NCBI GenBank assembly: GCA_020881915.1
Contig: JAJFPB010000001.1
Span: 5,146,001-5,210,000, forward strand
From: Paramyrothecium sp. XJ0827
Lineage: Eukaryota; Ascomycota; Sordariomycetes; Hypocreales; Stachybotryaceae
Length of the DNA: 64,000 nucleotides
Direction: 5' to 3'
The translations under genes were made by a program, and so were the position numbers. Below, in pieces: positions 45,037 through 56,237 of this stretch. Below the pieces are notes generated by a model. That model was given only the letters and a program-made list of their open reading frames with translations, was not told where the DNA came from and searched no databases. Numbering within the stretch: the stretch's first letter is position 1; every line of letters starts with the position of its first letter.

Positions 45037-48000
45037 TGACCATTCATACGAAATCGGCTGGGCTCGTGCTGCTTTCGTGGTGGCTTGCTTCACACATGCG
45101 TCGCATACAACCTTCATTTCGGCAAAGGTTGTTATGTCAATAACTCACAACATGCGCGTGAGGGGAGGGGTTGTAGCACTCAATAGCTGTGTCCCCTCTG
45201 TGCGCGAGTTCTCCTATCAATGGTGATGAGACGAGGTTACGGGTTAACTTGTGCTTCAGTAGCGCAGCCCGGAAGCCATGGTTCATGTGCGCATGCTATT
45301 GACCGCGCACCACTGAAATGTACATCAAGCTGTATTATTCTGTCATTTTTAGGAAAATGAGTCGCATCTGTACAGTATAGAATCCTAGCGGTCGTCTCGC
45401 CGTTTGCGACATTTTCGAAAGCCGATGCATAAAAGCCTCGTTCAGCTAAGGTAGCCATCTGATCAACAGTGACCAGCACGTGTTGTTAGTAGTAGACATG
45501 AAGATTGTCAGTGGTCCAAAGGCTACATTATGTGCGTTTACTGCGCAACTCGTGGCTTTTGCGAAGCCACGGCATTGTTACTAGAGTGCTCACGAGTGAC
45601 GTTTTGAGTGTCATGGGGTAGGATCACATCACATTGAGGGGTGTAGACAGTGGTTAGCGACGGCCTGTGTCTAGAGTCTTACATGTGTAGGTGGTTCCGT
45701 AGCCTCTAAACCTAGCTCTCGCTGGTTTGACGTTCCCTAGTATTCACTCGTCTCTGCTTTCAGTCGTTGAAGGCGATCCGATGCCTTTCAGCTTGACAAG
45801 CATCACATCTGGCTCCGAACGCGGTCCGTCAACTGTGCGCAGGAAGCGACAAGACTGCAAAGGCGAGATCGAGAGTTTGACTCGATAAATCGAGATCACC
45901 CTCAAAGTTGGAGATGGACACCGTCATTAGCATTCTGCCCCGAGACGACTCGCCGTCCTCTTGGGATAGAGCTCTAGCCGCTTTGGAAGTTCAGTCCGGG
46001 TGTGCTGCTGCTCCGGCATCTTGGAAGGGCAAAGGTAGAGGGTACGGATCATGCCCCGGAAGAGTTCTTACAGGGGGCTCACCGATATGTAGGAAGTGGC
46101 AAGAAGTAAAGCTTCACATCCTTGGGCTAGCTAGATCGAATGCGATGGCTCTGTTCTCGCTGTGCGGGGAACTTGTCCTCATCCAGAACTATCGAGCAGT
46201 GGCGCTGTGGTTGGTTGCAGTCAGGATAGTATTCGGTCAACACCCATTCGGCGAGACTCACCTTGAGAGGTAGGGCTCGGCTTTGGACTATCCGGCCCGA
46301 CACTCCGCACGCCCCGGCGACAGACTTCGTTTCCCCGTTTTCTTACCCGACCCCCCTCCCATCCCAAATCGAGCCCCTCGAGCGGATAGCAAAAACACTG
46401 GACCGCGAAACCACAGATAGACTGATATATATATAAAGTATTAGCTTCTAGTAAAGATAAATCCCTATTAGTTACCGAAAATAAATCTTTAAGAAATCTT
46501 ACAAATATATATTAACTCAATTTATTTCATTTCTTTTTCCTTTAATTCCCCAAGGTACTATTAATACTGGACCGTTTTGCAGTCCGGGTATTTTTGCTCA
46601 CCACTTGCCCCGACAAGGACCCGAGTGTCTATTCTCCGCACGAGTTGCCACCGCAGGTGCAACTTCCCAAAGACGAACCCTGCATTCAGACCGATGTGGA
46701 GCTAGGCGCTCTGAAACGTGCGAGGCCCGGACCGTGATTCGCAAGATGGTGGCCTAGGTGCAGTTCACCCATCGCGAAGGATGCACAACTTGCAGGAGGC
46801 AGGGTGGTAGTTGGTGGGCCAGGGAATCAAGCTTAGGAAGTACTTGCGAAGTTTGGCGCGGGAGGCAGGTCGTGCATCCGAGTGGCCGTATGCAGGATAG
46901 TGCTCGGCAGCTTGAGCAAGGGAGTTAATGACAGGTCATTATTTCGTGCCCTTGCCCTGGCGATCTTGCTACATTCTCCAAATGAGATCGGGGAAAATAG
47001 ACCTAGGCCCCCTCATGCCGGGTCGTCGACCAGGACTGCCGATCGCCACCGGTTGAATGATGCCCGCTCGCCAACACCTGGCACTCGATAAATTGGTATC
47101 CTGTCCCGTTACGTCAAAGTCTCGCTGGAAGGTGCGATAGTAGCTGTGGTGCCAATCACGTACCACATGCAAATTGCAGGTTCTAATTGTGGATTGAGTC
47201 TGGGTGCGGGCAGGATATTGAGCTTTCAGCGAACACGCCCAGACTTAGCACGAACGAATCCGGGGACGATGCAACGGCACAATAAGGTCCGCTACCCGCC
47301 CACTTGTCAGCATCCGCGGCGGTCCTGATGCCACTGTCCAGTCCGGGCCTAGATTCAGCTGTGTTGAGGCATGGTTGAGCTAGGTCTCCAGGGGTCGCAC
47401 GCCAAGACGTCCTTGCATCCAAACCTTCCAATTCTGGATCTGTGGAGGTCGGTCCCAGGTATTGAAGAGTAATTGACTGTGAAGCGTCAGCGCCGAGCCC
47501 CTGGTAAAGGAGAAAAGCGGTTGAGGCTGTGGTTCATGCCAAATGCCGTCGCCCGTTTCCATGGTAGAAGACCAATGGTGTCGATGCGGCAGAGCAAACT
47601 GCAGGTAAGGCGGACCAGTTGTGAAGGGATTGGCGGATCCTCAGGAGCATGCATCCTGTCGCACATACGTCTTTGGTGGTTTAAATTGTGCCGATCAGCC
47701 AACATGCAGAGGCCATGCGCGATGAGACGTTGTCCATGACCTTCACCTGGATTTAGTAATGAATGAGAGGAGTTTGCACCAACCCTAGCCCCATCAAGAT
47801 TTTGGTAGCCGTCAAGGGCTATGTCGGCGGATGGAACATAGATAACAGTGCAAGAGCGTATTGGTCGGACGTAGAACACGTAAAGCTGTCGTCAATGTTC
47901 TCAGTCTTTGGGTGGTCCCAAGCCTAGAGTAACCGTTTAACACTTTAATATGTACTGCAATTGCCAGCAAGGACTCAGCAGAACCTCGTTGTACGGCAAC

Positions 48001-51000
48001 CCCTCCTCCACAACTGTGTGAGATGGTGGGAAGCGCCACTCCCACCCGCTGCAAGTATGTTTACGCTCCGGAATGCACACTTGACATCCGGCTGCTGGTA
48101 GCATGCATGGCCAAGCATTTGGCGATGACACGCCTCCGCACTCGGGATGGCTAGCTGCGGGGAGTGCTCCGTGCTGTGGCGCCTCTGGATCTTGCATCGA
48201 TCAAGGTTTTGCGTTCAGAACTCACTATTCCGTTACAACTCAAGGCCCGTCGAACCCAGGGGCCTTGTCTTCGTCCTGCATAGCGGCTTTGTTATAGTTT
48301 GAGGGGAAGTCATCGATGGAGAGATGGTGCATGAACAATAGAAACAATAGGAAGTGATTTCATGTTCGCCTGGCCGAATGGTGTACCACCCACTACACTA
48401 TGCCACTTGACATTTCGGCTCCAGAGACATGGGCCATTTCCTTCTCCGTCGTGAAGACTTGACACTCCTACGGATAACGGCCCTCGCTGAACCATCACTG
48501 TCGGACAATGCATATGAGTTGCGACCCGACGCTTCGGCGCAGACCACGGTTGGCGAGATATGGGGCCCCGCATTGTCATACTTATGGGTTGTGCAGCCAC
48601 TGAACAGGTAGTTTGCATCCCGCACCTGTCGCGTGATCGTACGATGAAGAGGCCTGGGGGTGACAGTGTCGACTAGGCATTCAGGATAAGCAGGATACTC
48701 TCAAAAGGATACGCTTGGCTGGCTGAGATCCGGGCTCGCATGCCTGGACAACACACCAACACCTTCATCAGCGGGCGAGTCGGAAGAGAAGATGACGGTC
48801 GCTCTATTGGAGAAGTGTATAGAGTTGCATGCCGATGCATGTGTTAATGAATCGACCACCAGTCTGGGCCGGCCCTGAAGCCTCTAGGCAAGCCACGGCG
48901 TATGCCATGGGCCGAGAGTATTGGTCTTGGTTGGTTGCATCAAGGTGTCGACTGAAGCAACGGCAGCCCTGCGCGTTTTCTCACTCGAGCCGGTGCAAGT
49001 TGTGGCCCTCCAAGAGCTTGGCGGCTGGCGTCGCGGGTTCGAGGTTGTCGGGGTCATGGTTCGGTATACAAATTCTTTGTGGGCAAAATCGGTATCCCAA
49101 GATACACCCGACCATTGGCCACTGAGCACAATGCCCTTCCATGACCTTCTCGGTGACGGCCACTGGTGCTAAAATGTGGCCGCATCATGCCCGGGCGTGG
49201 GTCCGGCACTTCTGTTGCGACCCGGGTTGTCTCGTCCTCAGGAACGAGCTCGATGCTGAAGCGAGAGGTACCAAGTCGCTATCGCTACTCCGTACTCAGA
49301 CTCGGAGCAAGGTTCGCACGCGGTGCCAGCCCAGAAGAGCTTGCAGGGTTGCGCAAAACGCCAACACCTTTCCCTCCCTCACCTCAAACCTTGGTATGGT
49401 GGCATCTCAGCCCAGGGCCGCCTTCCAACGCCCAAGGGACGTGTCGCTATCAACACCGAGCAAGGGGGGGGAGAGATTGCGTTTCCAAGTTAGGACAATC
49501 TCGTCTCCCCACAAGCCCCAGAAAGGATCCGCGCGGGGGTGGGAAAGGCTGGGTGTCATCAAGGGTGTGGCTTGCGTGGGGGTGGTCCCCCGGAACCACT
49601 AAACTTGATCGTCGGAAGTTGTCATTGTGCGTCGACGATCGGCAGCCTTTAGTTCAAGGCACTGGCATCGGCAGCAATCGTCGAGATAAGGTCCACTACT
49701 GCAGGCCTTGGTGGAAAATGCTCCCAGGTGTCATTTTTTGGCGTTGATGAGGAAACGAGCGCAGCTTGGGGGGGGTGCAGGTCTTTTCTGGGTGTCCTTT
49801 TTTTATTCTGGCTCTCGGCGATTTTCCGATAAAGTGCTACCATTGTACCTCATGCACGTAATGAGGTCAAGGCAGGCAAGGTACCATCCGCGAGGTAACG
49901 TACCTGTTGACCTCGTTGCCATTTTCAGGTGCTCGAGCGCATCTGCATTACTCGCTCAGGCATGTCCTGAACACGAGAAATCGGCCCTTGCACACACACA
50001 TAAGCTGGCTTAGGTGAGGGGACGATTGTGAAGTGCACAGAATCGGCGAGTCTGTTGTCTGTTGCACGACGTCAAGCACCGGCAATCACATCCAACCCGC
50101 CTTGGAGGCCAGCATGCATCTCGATCCTCCATTGTTTCAATCATTCCGGTGAATATGAGGTGGCGACGACCCTTGCTTGACGTCTATTATGCCATTGCTT
50201 GCTCGATGCTGGTTCCAATCAAGCTAAGAGACCGCGCACCTGCGTTCTTAACGCACTGCCTGTGAACAGTGGACAATGAAGCCTCGTCAGCCAGCGTCCA
50301 GGGCCTGAAGGGCTTAGCCAAATCAGGCTCCCCGTGCTTGAAGAAATTCTGGAATTGGAAGCCCTGCTCCACCGCACCTCGCGCAATCGCCCTCGCCAAA
50401 GCATCCGAATAAAGCAGAGAGGTGGAGGGGGAGAAGGGGGAGGGCTAGGAGCCGAGATGCCGCTTCGGAAGAGGGAAGCATCCTGTACGCGGAAAGGGTG
50501 GGGAACGCAAGGAACATGAGTAACGCATCCTTTCGAGCTTTTTTATCACCAAGCATGTGCCGACCAGGTTCCAAACCGAATGCTTGGTAACAAAAGCTCG
50601 CGATCTCGAAACAAGCGTCGCTAGGGACGAGTGCTTCATGGGATAGTCCCCTCCACGTATAGAAACGTGCACAGATCGCTATAGTTCCGGCGGAAGTGTT
50701 CCCCGAGAGTCACTGAGCCCTGGTTGGCAAGTGTTGCAGCCGCTGGCTGTTCTTACATGTCATCTGTGGGCTTTCAGCCACAGCATTACGAATCATGCGA
50801 GTGAGAGGCCCTTGGGCTCCTGACCGGAGCGTGTTTCAAGGCTCGGCTGGTGGTTTGCGGAAGTGAGGGATCACTAATACACAAGCAAACGTAATGAATG
50901 GCAGCTAGCGGGAGGAGCCGTCAGTGTATCAACTCGAAAGGCGCTCGAGTCTTCGGCCCTGTCTCCTTGACCACGCAAGTCAATGATGCAACCGAGTCTA

Positions 51001-53991
51001 GACATCAATGAACGCTCCATCGGTGGCATGCCCTAGGATCGCTCGCTACCCCTGTATTCCCGCCTTTGCCGTCAAACCCAAATTCAGGTGGATCGCATCG
51101 GAACTATGGGGTCATAGAAGACGTTTCGACCGTGTTGGTGTTTTGGGTTCGCAGCACAGCACGATGAGCTGGTGCGAAGCTTCATGCCACATAGCGCCCG
51201 CAGGATTGGTTGGAAAGATAGGCTTCGGTCCAGCCTTGGTTCACGGAGCAGCAACAGGTTCAAATCTGGTAGAGGTGACGGAAGGGGACCCCCCACCTCC
51301 CCGCCCAGTCCTATCATCCCCATCCCCCCGTATTGATGTCACCCTCCTCACAAGTTACACCATATTCGGATCACCAACCCATGCTGCAGGTGCCTGTTTC
51401 AACGCCTCTCCCACTCTCCCACTTCCTACTTGGCTGGGAAGAGGGTGTGCAGCCCTGGAGTGTCTTGCAGTGTGGCTTTTGATTCGTGCAGCCGAGTCTG
51501 GCGGTGAGGAACAGCTCGCTTCTGATTTCACATGTCCTTTGTCTTCAACGCTTATTTTTTAGATATACGGGCACGCGCTGGCGGTCTCCGGTTCCTGTCA
51601 TCGAGCTAGTTACTGGAAAACGTCCGAGATGTCGGATCGACAAAGGCTTATTTCGCTGCTTTGTTTGTGTTTTGGTTTAGTGCAACTTTACTTCGGGAGA
51701 TTGGTTTGCTCATCGTGAAGGTGATTGTTCTCAGCCAATTCTACTCATCATGCCGCCTGCGCGATACATCTTCGACCAAGCCTTCAGCTAAACCCTCTTG
51801 GGTCGCATTGGAGAGCTCCTATGCTCTTTAAGGACAAGACCATGCCGACTGGGCCTTGGGTTACCTGATGGGGAAAGAGGCAAAATTAAACAAAAAGGAA
51901 GGGAATATTCGAAATTAATTCAAATTCTTTGCATCGAGGGAAAACCGCGTGGCCCCGCGATAAGACGGACCGGGGTTTTGAGAAGGAGGGGGGGGGGGAC
52001 AGAACGGCAGGGAGTGGTGTCCGTGGTGGAGGGGTGCACTTGCAGGATTGAGATAACCAGATCATGGATGCAATCATGCACAGCCGGGTACGGCACGGTG
52101 CGGTGCTGGACGGTACAGTGTAATTCAGTAAGGGATCAAGCCTTTTTATTCTTTTCTTTGTGCACTTTCTGGGCTCGTTGGTGTGCTGGCTGATGGCATG
52201 CTTGTTCGTGCGGCGGGCGTCAAGTGTCAGCTGAAGGGCGCTAATACCTCACTGAGAGTGGAAAGGGGACGAGAAATAACGACGATGCTCTGCCGCCAGC
52301 TAAAGGTAACCATGGAACAGGTAAGCTAAGGCGCTGGCGCTGGTGTGCTTGAAGCCAAGACTGGAGGAAGGGCTGACGTGATCACGTTCTGGCCCTCAAG
52401 TTTCTCCTCGCCCAACACTAGAGCAGCCCCCTTCCTCCCGGTTTCTGATGGCTGTCCTTCCATGGCACTGGAGCGCCTTGCCAGATCAAACCTCGTTCTA
52501 GTCCTTGCCATGGCATTCTATGGGTTGCGCCCCCAACTTATCTTCTGACCTAATCTCGCCTTACCCACCCTGGTCTTCGTCATCCTGTGGTTCTGGATCC
52601 TTTTTTGCCCTTCTCTGCCTTGGCTGGCAGGAGAGCCGGGCGGCGTGTGCCAGAAAGGCGCTCCCCACGGGCAGGTGAAAGTCAGGCCCTGACACATCTG
52701 TCCGGGGTTTTCCGGGGAAGGGATGGGGAAAAATGGGAGAGGAAAACCTTTCCAGGGGACCGTGGGCTGGAGAGCGGCGGAGGGGGCGAGGCGAACTAGT
52801 GGCCGTGGGGTGGTGTCAGCGCTGTTCTCAGCACTCGTCATGCCCTGTTCTGCCCTGCCCTGCTCGGTCGCCCAATGTCTGCCCGTATCCCCCTTTACGG
52901 ACCCCTTTCTCTGTGAGACCTCCGTGCAACAAGCCATCGTCGTGCATCAGGCAGCTTCCGGTTGCGCTTAAACCACAGAGTAGAATAGAAGTAAGCGGAC
53001 TTTGGTATGCGTAGCCGTAACAGGCACCGCTGGAATGTGTCGTATCGAGGCTCGTTTTTTCCGGGTCGTCGAAATTGTACAGGCCCACCCAGGAGCCCCC
53101 ATTCCAAGCAAAGGATTGCCTTTTTCCCGCTCCCTCCTCCAGGTAGGTACTTCATGTGGCTGGACAATGTACCTGCCAGGCATCTATTTCAAGCACCGCG
53201 CTCAACGCCGGTCGCAATATCCAAAGCAAGTCCCTCTAGTTTCCAAGGGGACAGTTGTGTCGCTGCCTTGGGGCGTCACCCGCCGTAGCCATGTGAAAGT
53301 CGTTATCACGAGGGGCCATTTACTTATCATGTGAAGATTACCATGTGAAAGCCCACTCTTAAATGAGGGGAGGGACCGAAGGAGATTGGCCTTGTACAAC
53401 GAGAACCAACCTACTTACCTTACTCAGGCTACTCAAGACCAAGGACATTGAAATTGATGGTAGAATTGCCGAGGAAGGAGCATTCCCATCGTGTCTCGGG
53501 ATATTGGTCCTGATCATCCAAGCATGGCCAGTTATGACCAGGTGTCCGTCAATCCTCTTGTCTTGTTGCAAGCCAGGAGAGCCGTGTACCTTTACACCTT
53601 GGAACAAGTCACCGTATTGCACGCAATTCAAGTTAAGTAACCTTGGAATTCATGTCGAATGCCCGCCAGAATTAGCTAGCTAAGTACGTAGGCAATCTGC
53701 TATTTACTTATCTCCATATTCCAGTAGGATTTCCGTGGCTATGTTCGTTTGAGAAGAGAAGTAATCTATAAGCTGCGCAACACCCGCCATTTGCAGAAGC
53801 CTGCCCAATAGCCGTCCGTACACATGGTGAGTCCAGGCTCTGAGCCTGCGTCCTGCACCAGAATAAACCCATATTAGACGTGAAAACCTCCAACGTCCTC
53901 ATTCAGTGAACCAAACGCCGAAAACCAGTCTATGCCTCTATAGTCCGAATATCATCAAGTCGTGGGAATTACTTGGCCCCTCTAGGACCAC
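45037..53991. other. 9-kb gene-poor region downstream of TIM21 and CRE1
   Basis: Apart from the inverted-repeat element at about 46388-46598, no gene is supported. The longest frames (49141-49747 and 51008-51562, under 200 codons) are Pro/Arg-rich shadows without domains, and several start with non-ATG codons. A G run occurs near 51988-51998. AGGTACCT-like words recur near 49875-49905, 53139-53150 and 53405-53420. The left end holds the TIM21 3' UTR, the right end the CRE1 3' UTR. Confidence 0.5.
46388..46598. mobile_element. MITE-like AT-rich element with terminal inverted repeats
   Basis: The left end AGCAAAAACACTGGACCGCG (46388-46407) is the inverted complement of the right end (...GCAGTCCGGGTATTTTTGCT, 46579-46598), with only transition differences. 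Similarity continues a few bases outward (to about 46377 and 46607), so the true termini may be slightly wider. The interior is AT-rich (ATATATATA, many T runs) and contrasts with the flanks. At about 211-230 bp it is non-autonomous. TIRs of the form ...GTGAGCAAAAATA..CCGGAC resemble fungal Tc1/mariner-pogo elements. That assignment is inferred, and I found no clear TA target duplication. The transition-only mismatches fit repeat-induced point mutation. Confidence 0.6.
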
Positions 53992-55242
53992 TCAAACTCG
54001 CTCCATAAGATCACCTCCTGCCAAGCTGCCGTTGGCAGAGCTCCGTCCGCTGTGGCTATTGTATCCCCCATCTGTGAGCATGTCCTGGACAGCCACCTTG
54101 GGAACTTGAGGAACGGGTAGCTTTCTCTGCGTGCCGTCCGGGCGGCTGATGATGTCCGTCAAGGACATTCCAGTGCGCTGCGGGTTCGCAGCCTGTGGTG
54201 CGGCAGGGAAGTGTGGGGTGTCAAAATTGGGCTCCATTGGAGCTAGTGCAGGCGTTGTGTTGTGCTGCAGGGAAAGCGTCCTCAAGCTGGGCAGCTCGTA
54301 GCCCGAGAATGGGCGGAGACGAGGAGAGTGGGCCGGCGTAGCAATGGGAGTGTGATCTGGCGTGGGCGAAAGGGAGTCATGAGAAAAGGTTGGCGATGAA
54401 GGAGCCGTTGAGTTTGGTGAATTTGGCCTCGACCTCTTAGCATGGCGAAGTGCGCCGCTGTAGTGGTCATCGTTGTGGTCGTCATTAGAGTGAGAGCGGG
54501 ACATGTGGTAAGCCGACAGACCAGTGCCGTGACCTCGGTTGCTGCCATGGGCTCCAGGAGAGAAGTAAGGGTGATGCCTTGAGCCGTGGTGGCTGGGAGG
54601 AGCAGTGAGAGTCTCGCGTTCAATTTGTGTGGCAGCCTTTGCCAGCATGGAGATGTCCCCGCTGCGGTTGTAGTGGTGAGGCGTGCTAGTATGAGGCAGA
54701 GCGAACGATGAGAAGGAGTGGGGCGGGGAAACGTTGGGCGAGGCCAGCGTGGAAGTGGGTGCCGAGCGGATTGCTTTGGGCGCAGGAGGAGGTGCCATCA
54801 TGCCCTCCGAGTGCATGTGAGGAGGAAGTCCCTGGTGGTGATGCTGCTGTTGCTGGTGCTGACCCTTGTTGCCCCTTCGTGAGTTGGGGTTGTTGTGTAT
54901 CCGGGAATGGCGAGTCAGCTCATCGGACCGAGAGAACTTTTTGCTGCAACCAGGGAACTGGCAGGCGTGAGGCTTCTCCCCAGTATGCGTCCGGATGTGA
55001 CGAGTCTGATGCTCCAGGCGGTGAAACGCCTTGTCACAGAGAGGGCACTTGTAGGGTCGAGGCAGCTCATTCGAGCTCTCTGAGGACTGAGCGCCAGGAA
55101 GGGGCCCATTAGGCTTGATGACGGTAACGGCTGCCGTGGCCATGTCGCCGTCCGTCTGAGGGGATTTCTCGGGACTCTTTTCAGCGGAGGCTGTGGGATT
55201 GAGCAGGTTGGAAAAATCCACGGCCGACTGTGCGCGTTGCAT
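53992..55242 (-). CDS. cre1: Carbon catabolite repressor CRE1/CreA (C2H2 zinc finger)
   Basis: A single-exon protein of 416 residues. The start [19 protein letters not shown] is the conserved Sordariomycete CRE1 N-terminus, so I use the ATG at 55240-55242 although the frame is open further upstream. Two C2H2 fingers (about 66-86 and 94-116: [21 protein letters not shown] and CQFPGC...[12 protein letters not shown]) recognise SYGGRG sites. A Gln/His-rich linker ([10 protein letters not shown]) takes the place of the Ala run seen in some relatives. The middle has an acidic [13 protein letters not shown] segment and many SP sites, which are phosphorylation-control positions in Trichoderma. The C-terminal repression region contains [12 protein letters not shown] and [20 protein letters not shown]. 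It represses genes for alternative carbon use when glucose is present. Confidence 0.96.
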   Translation of the reverse strand: MQRAQSAVDFSNLLNPTASAEKSPEKSPQTDGDMATAAVTVIKPNGPLPGAQSSESSNELPRPYKCPLCDKAFHRLEHQTRHIRTHTGEKPHACQFPGCSKKFSRSDELTRHSRIHNNPNSRRGNKGQHQQQQHHHQGLPPHMHSEGMMAPPPAPKAIRSAPTSTLASPNVSPPHSFSSFALPHTSTPHHYNRSGDISMLAKAATQIERETLTAPPSHHGSRHHPYFSPGAHGSNRGHGTGLSAYHMSRSHSNDDHNDDHYSGALRHAKRSRPNSPNSTAPSSPTFSHDSLSPTPDHTPIATPAHSPRLRPFSGYELPSLRTLSLQHNTTPALAPMEPNFDTPHFPAAPQAANPQRTGMSLTDIISRPDGTQRKLPVPQVPKVAVQDMLTDGGYNSHSGRSSANGSLAGGDLMERV

Positions 55243-55620
55243 GTGATCCAGCGGTCGAGGGACCCTCTTGTAAACCTGTGTTGAAGATGGAGGAATCGAC
55301 GCCGGGTTGCGTCGAGGATATGATGCCAGCGGCGTGGGCAGGCAAGGCGGGTGTGCAGTCGAGGTGTGCGAACGGTGGGCGCTGCGTGAGTCTCGAAGAT
55401 ACCGGAAGTGGTTCGACGGCCAAGTATTTGTTTGTTGCTGGGAGAGAAGCGAAGATGTGACGGAAGAATTTGGAGGGAGACGTTTTGGTCGGAGGGAGGG
55501 GGACGGGGGATCAAGTGGGTTTAAAAAAGGGCGGGTGTGGCCGGGGAGGATAAGACAAGCGACAGGCTCCAACTTACAACTACAGGCGACGGGCTACGGG
55601 CTACGGGGCTACGGGCAGGC

Positions 55621-55725
55621 GTGGGGAGGGTGCTGGGTGCCTCGTCAGGGAGGCGTGAGAAGGCGGGGGGTGGAGGGAGGGTGAAGTGGAGGCGGAGGGT
55701 GGAGGGTGGAGCGAAAAAGGTGGAG
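55621..55725 (+). promoter_or_regulatory. Cluster of CreA-consensus sites upstream of cre1
   Basis: Eight SYGGRG matches occur in 105 bp on the plus strand: GTGGGG at 55621, GCGGGG at 55663, GTGGAG at 55670, 55686, 55699, 55706 and 55720, and GCGGAG at 55692. They lie about 380-480 bp upstream of the cre1 ATG and could mediate autoregulation, which is known for CreA/Cre1 genes. The tract is a G-rich GGGTGGA repeat, so part of the density comes from composition. Confidence 0.45.
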
Positions 55726-56193
55726 GACAAAGTGTGGGTGGGATGTAACAGCAGGCAAGGTACTGAGATACCGAAGGTAGTCCCCGCGAGGGTGGGTGGT
55801 TTTAGGTGCAACCCTACCGCAGCCCGGCGTGCGCATCCAAGTCGCAACTGTCCACCCTTTGTTTCCAAGTCCCAGGGCAGACGCCGCCGAGTCCTTTCCC
55901 CCTACAGAGTACCGCGCGAGAAGAGGGAGAGGGGAACCCAGTTGCAGGGCTGGGCTGTTGAGCTCGGAAGCCCGGTGTGGAATATCGCAGCACATGAATG
56001 CAGCCAGGTACAGCATCATGCAGAGATACCCAGGATGATTTAGCTAAGTGTCCTTCTGTAAGGTAAGGTAGGTACTTTTGGTATAGAAGGAGAGAGAGTA
56101 CAGGTGTTGCGGTAAGAGAACAGCCGGAGCGAGGTACAGCTTTGGACGTTCCGCGTTTGCCTCGGATTCCAAGATTTGCCTTTTTCTTCTTTT

Positions 56194-56195
<2 letters not shown>

Positions 56196-56235
<40 letters not shown>
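56196..56235 (+). repeat. 40-nt T homopolymer upstream of cre1
   Basis: Forty consecutive T, preceded by interrupted T runs, form a poly(A) tract on the cre1 sense strand about 950 bp upstream of its ATG. It may be a nucleosome-excluding element or a microsatellite. Length in an assembly is uncertain. Confidence 0.85.

Positions 56236-56237
<2 letters not shown>

Noticed and set aside
49141..49747. Two overlapping plus-strand frames of 153 and 193 codons
   Set aside because: Two frames open over the same GC-rich DNA, Pro/Arg-rich, without domain or splice support.
51250..51275. tRNA-like B box GGTTCAAATCT
   Set aside because: The T-arm does not pair and no A box or acceptor stem is found at the right distance.
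51008..51562. 184-codon plus-strand frame
   Set aside because: Composition is that of non-coding DNA, with no motif and no neighbouring exon.
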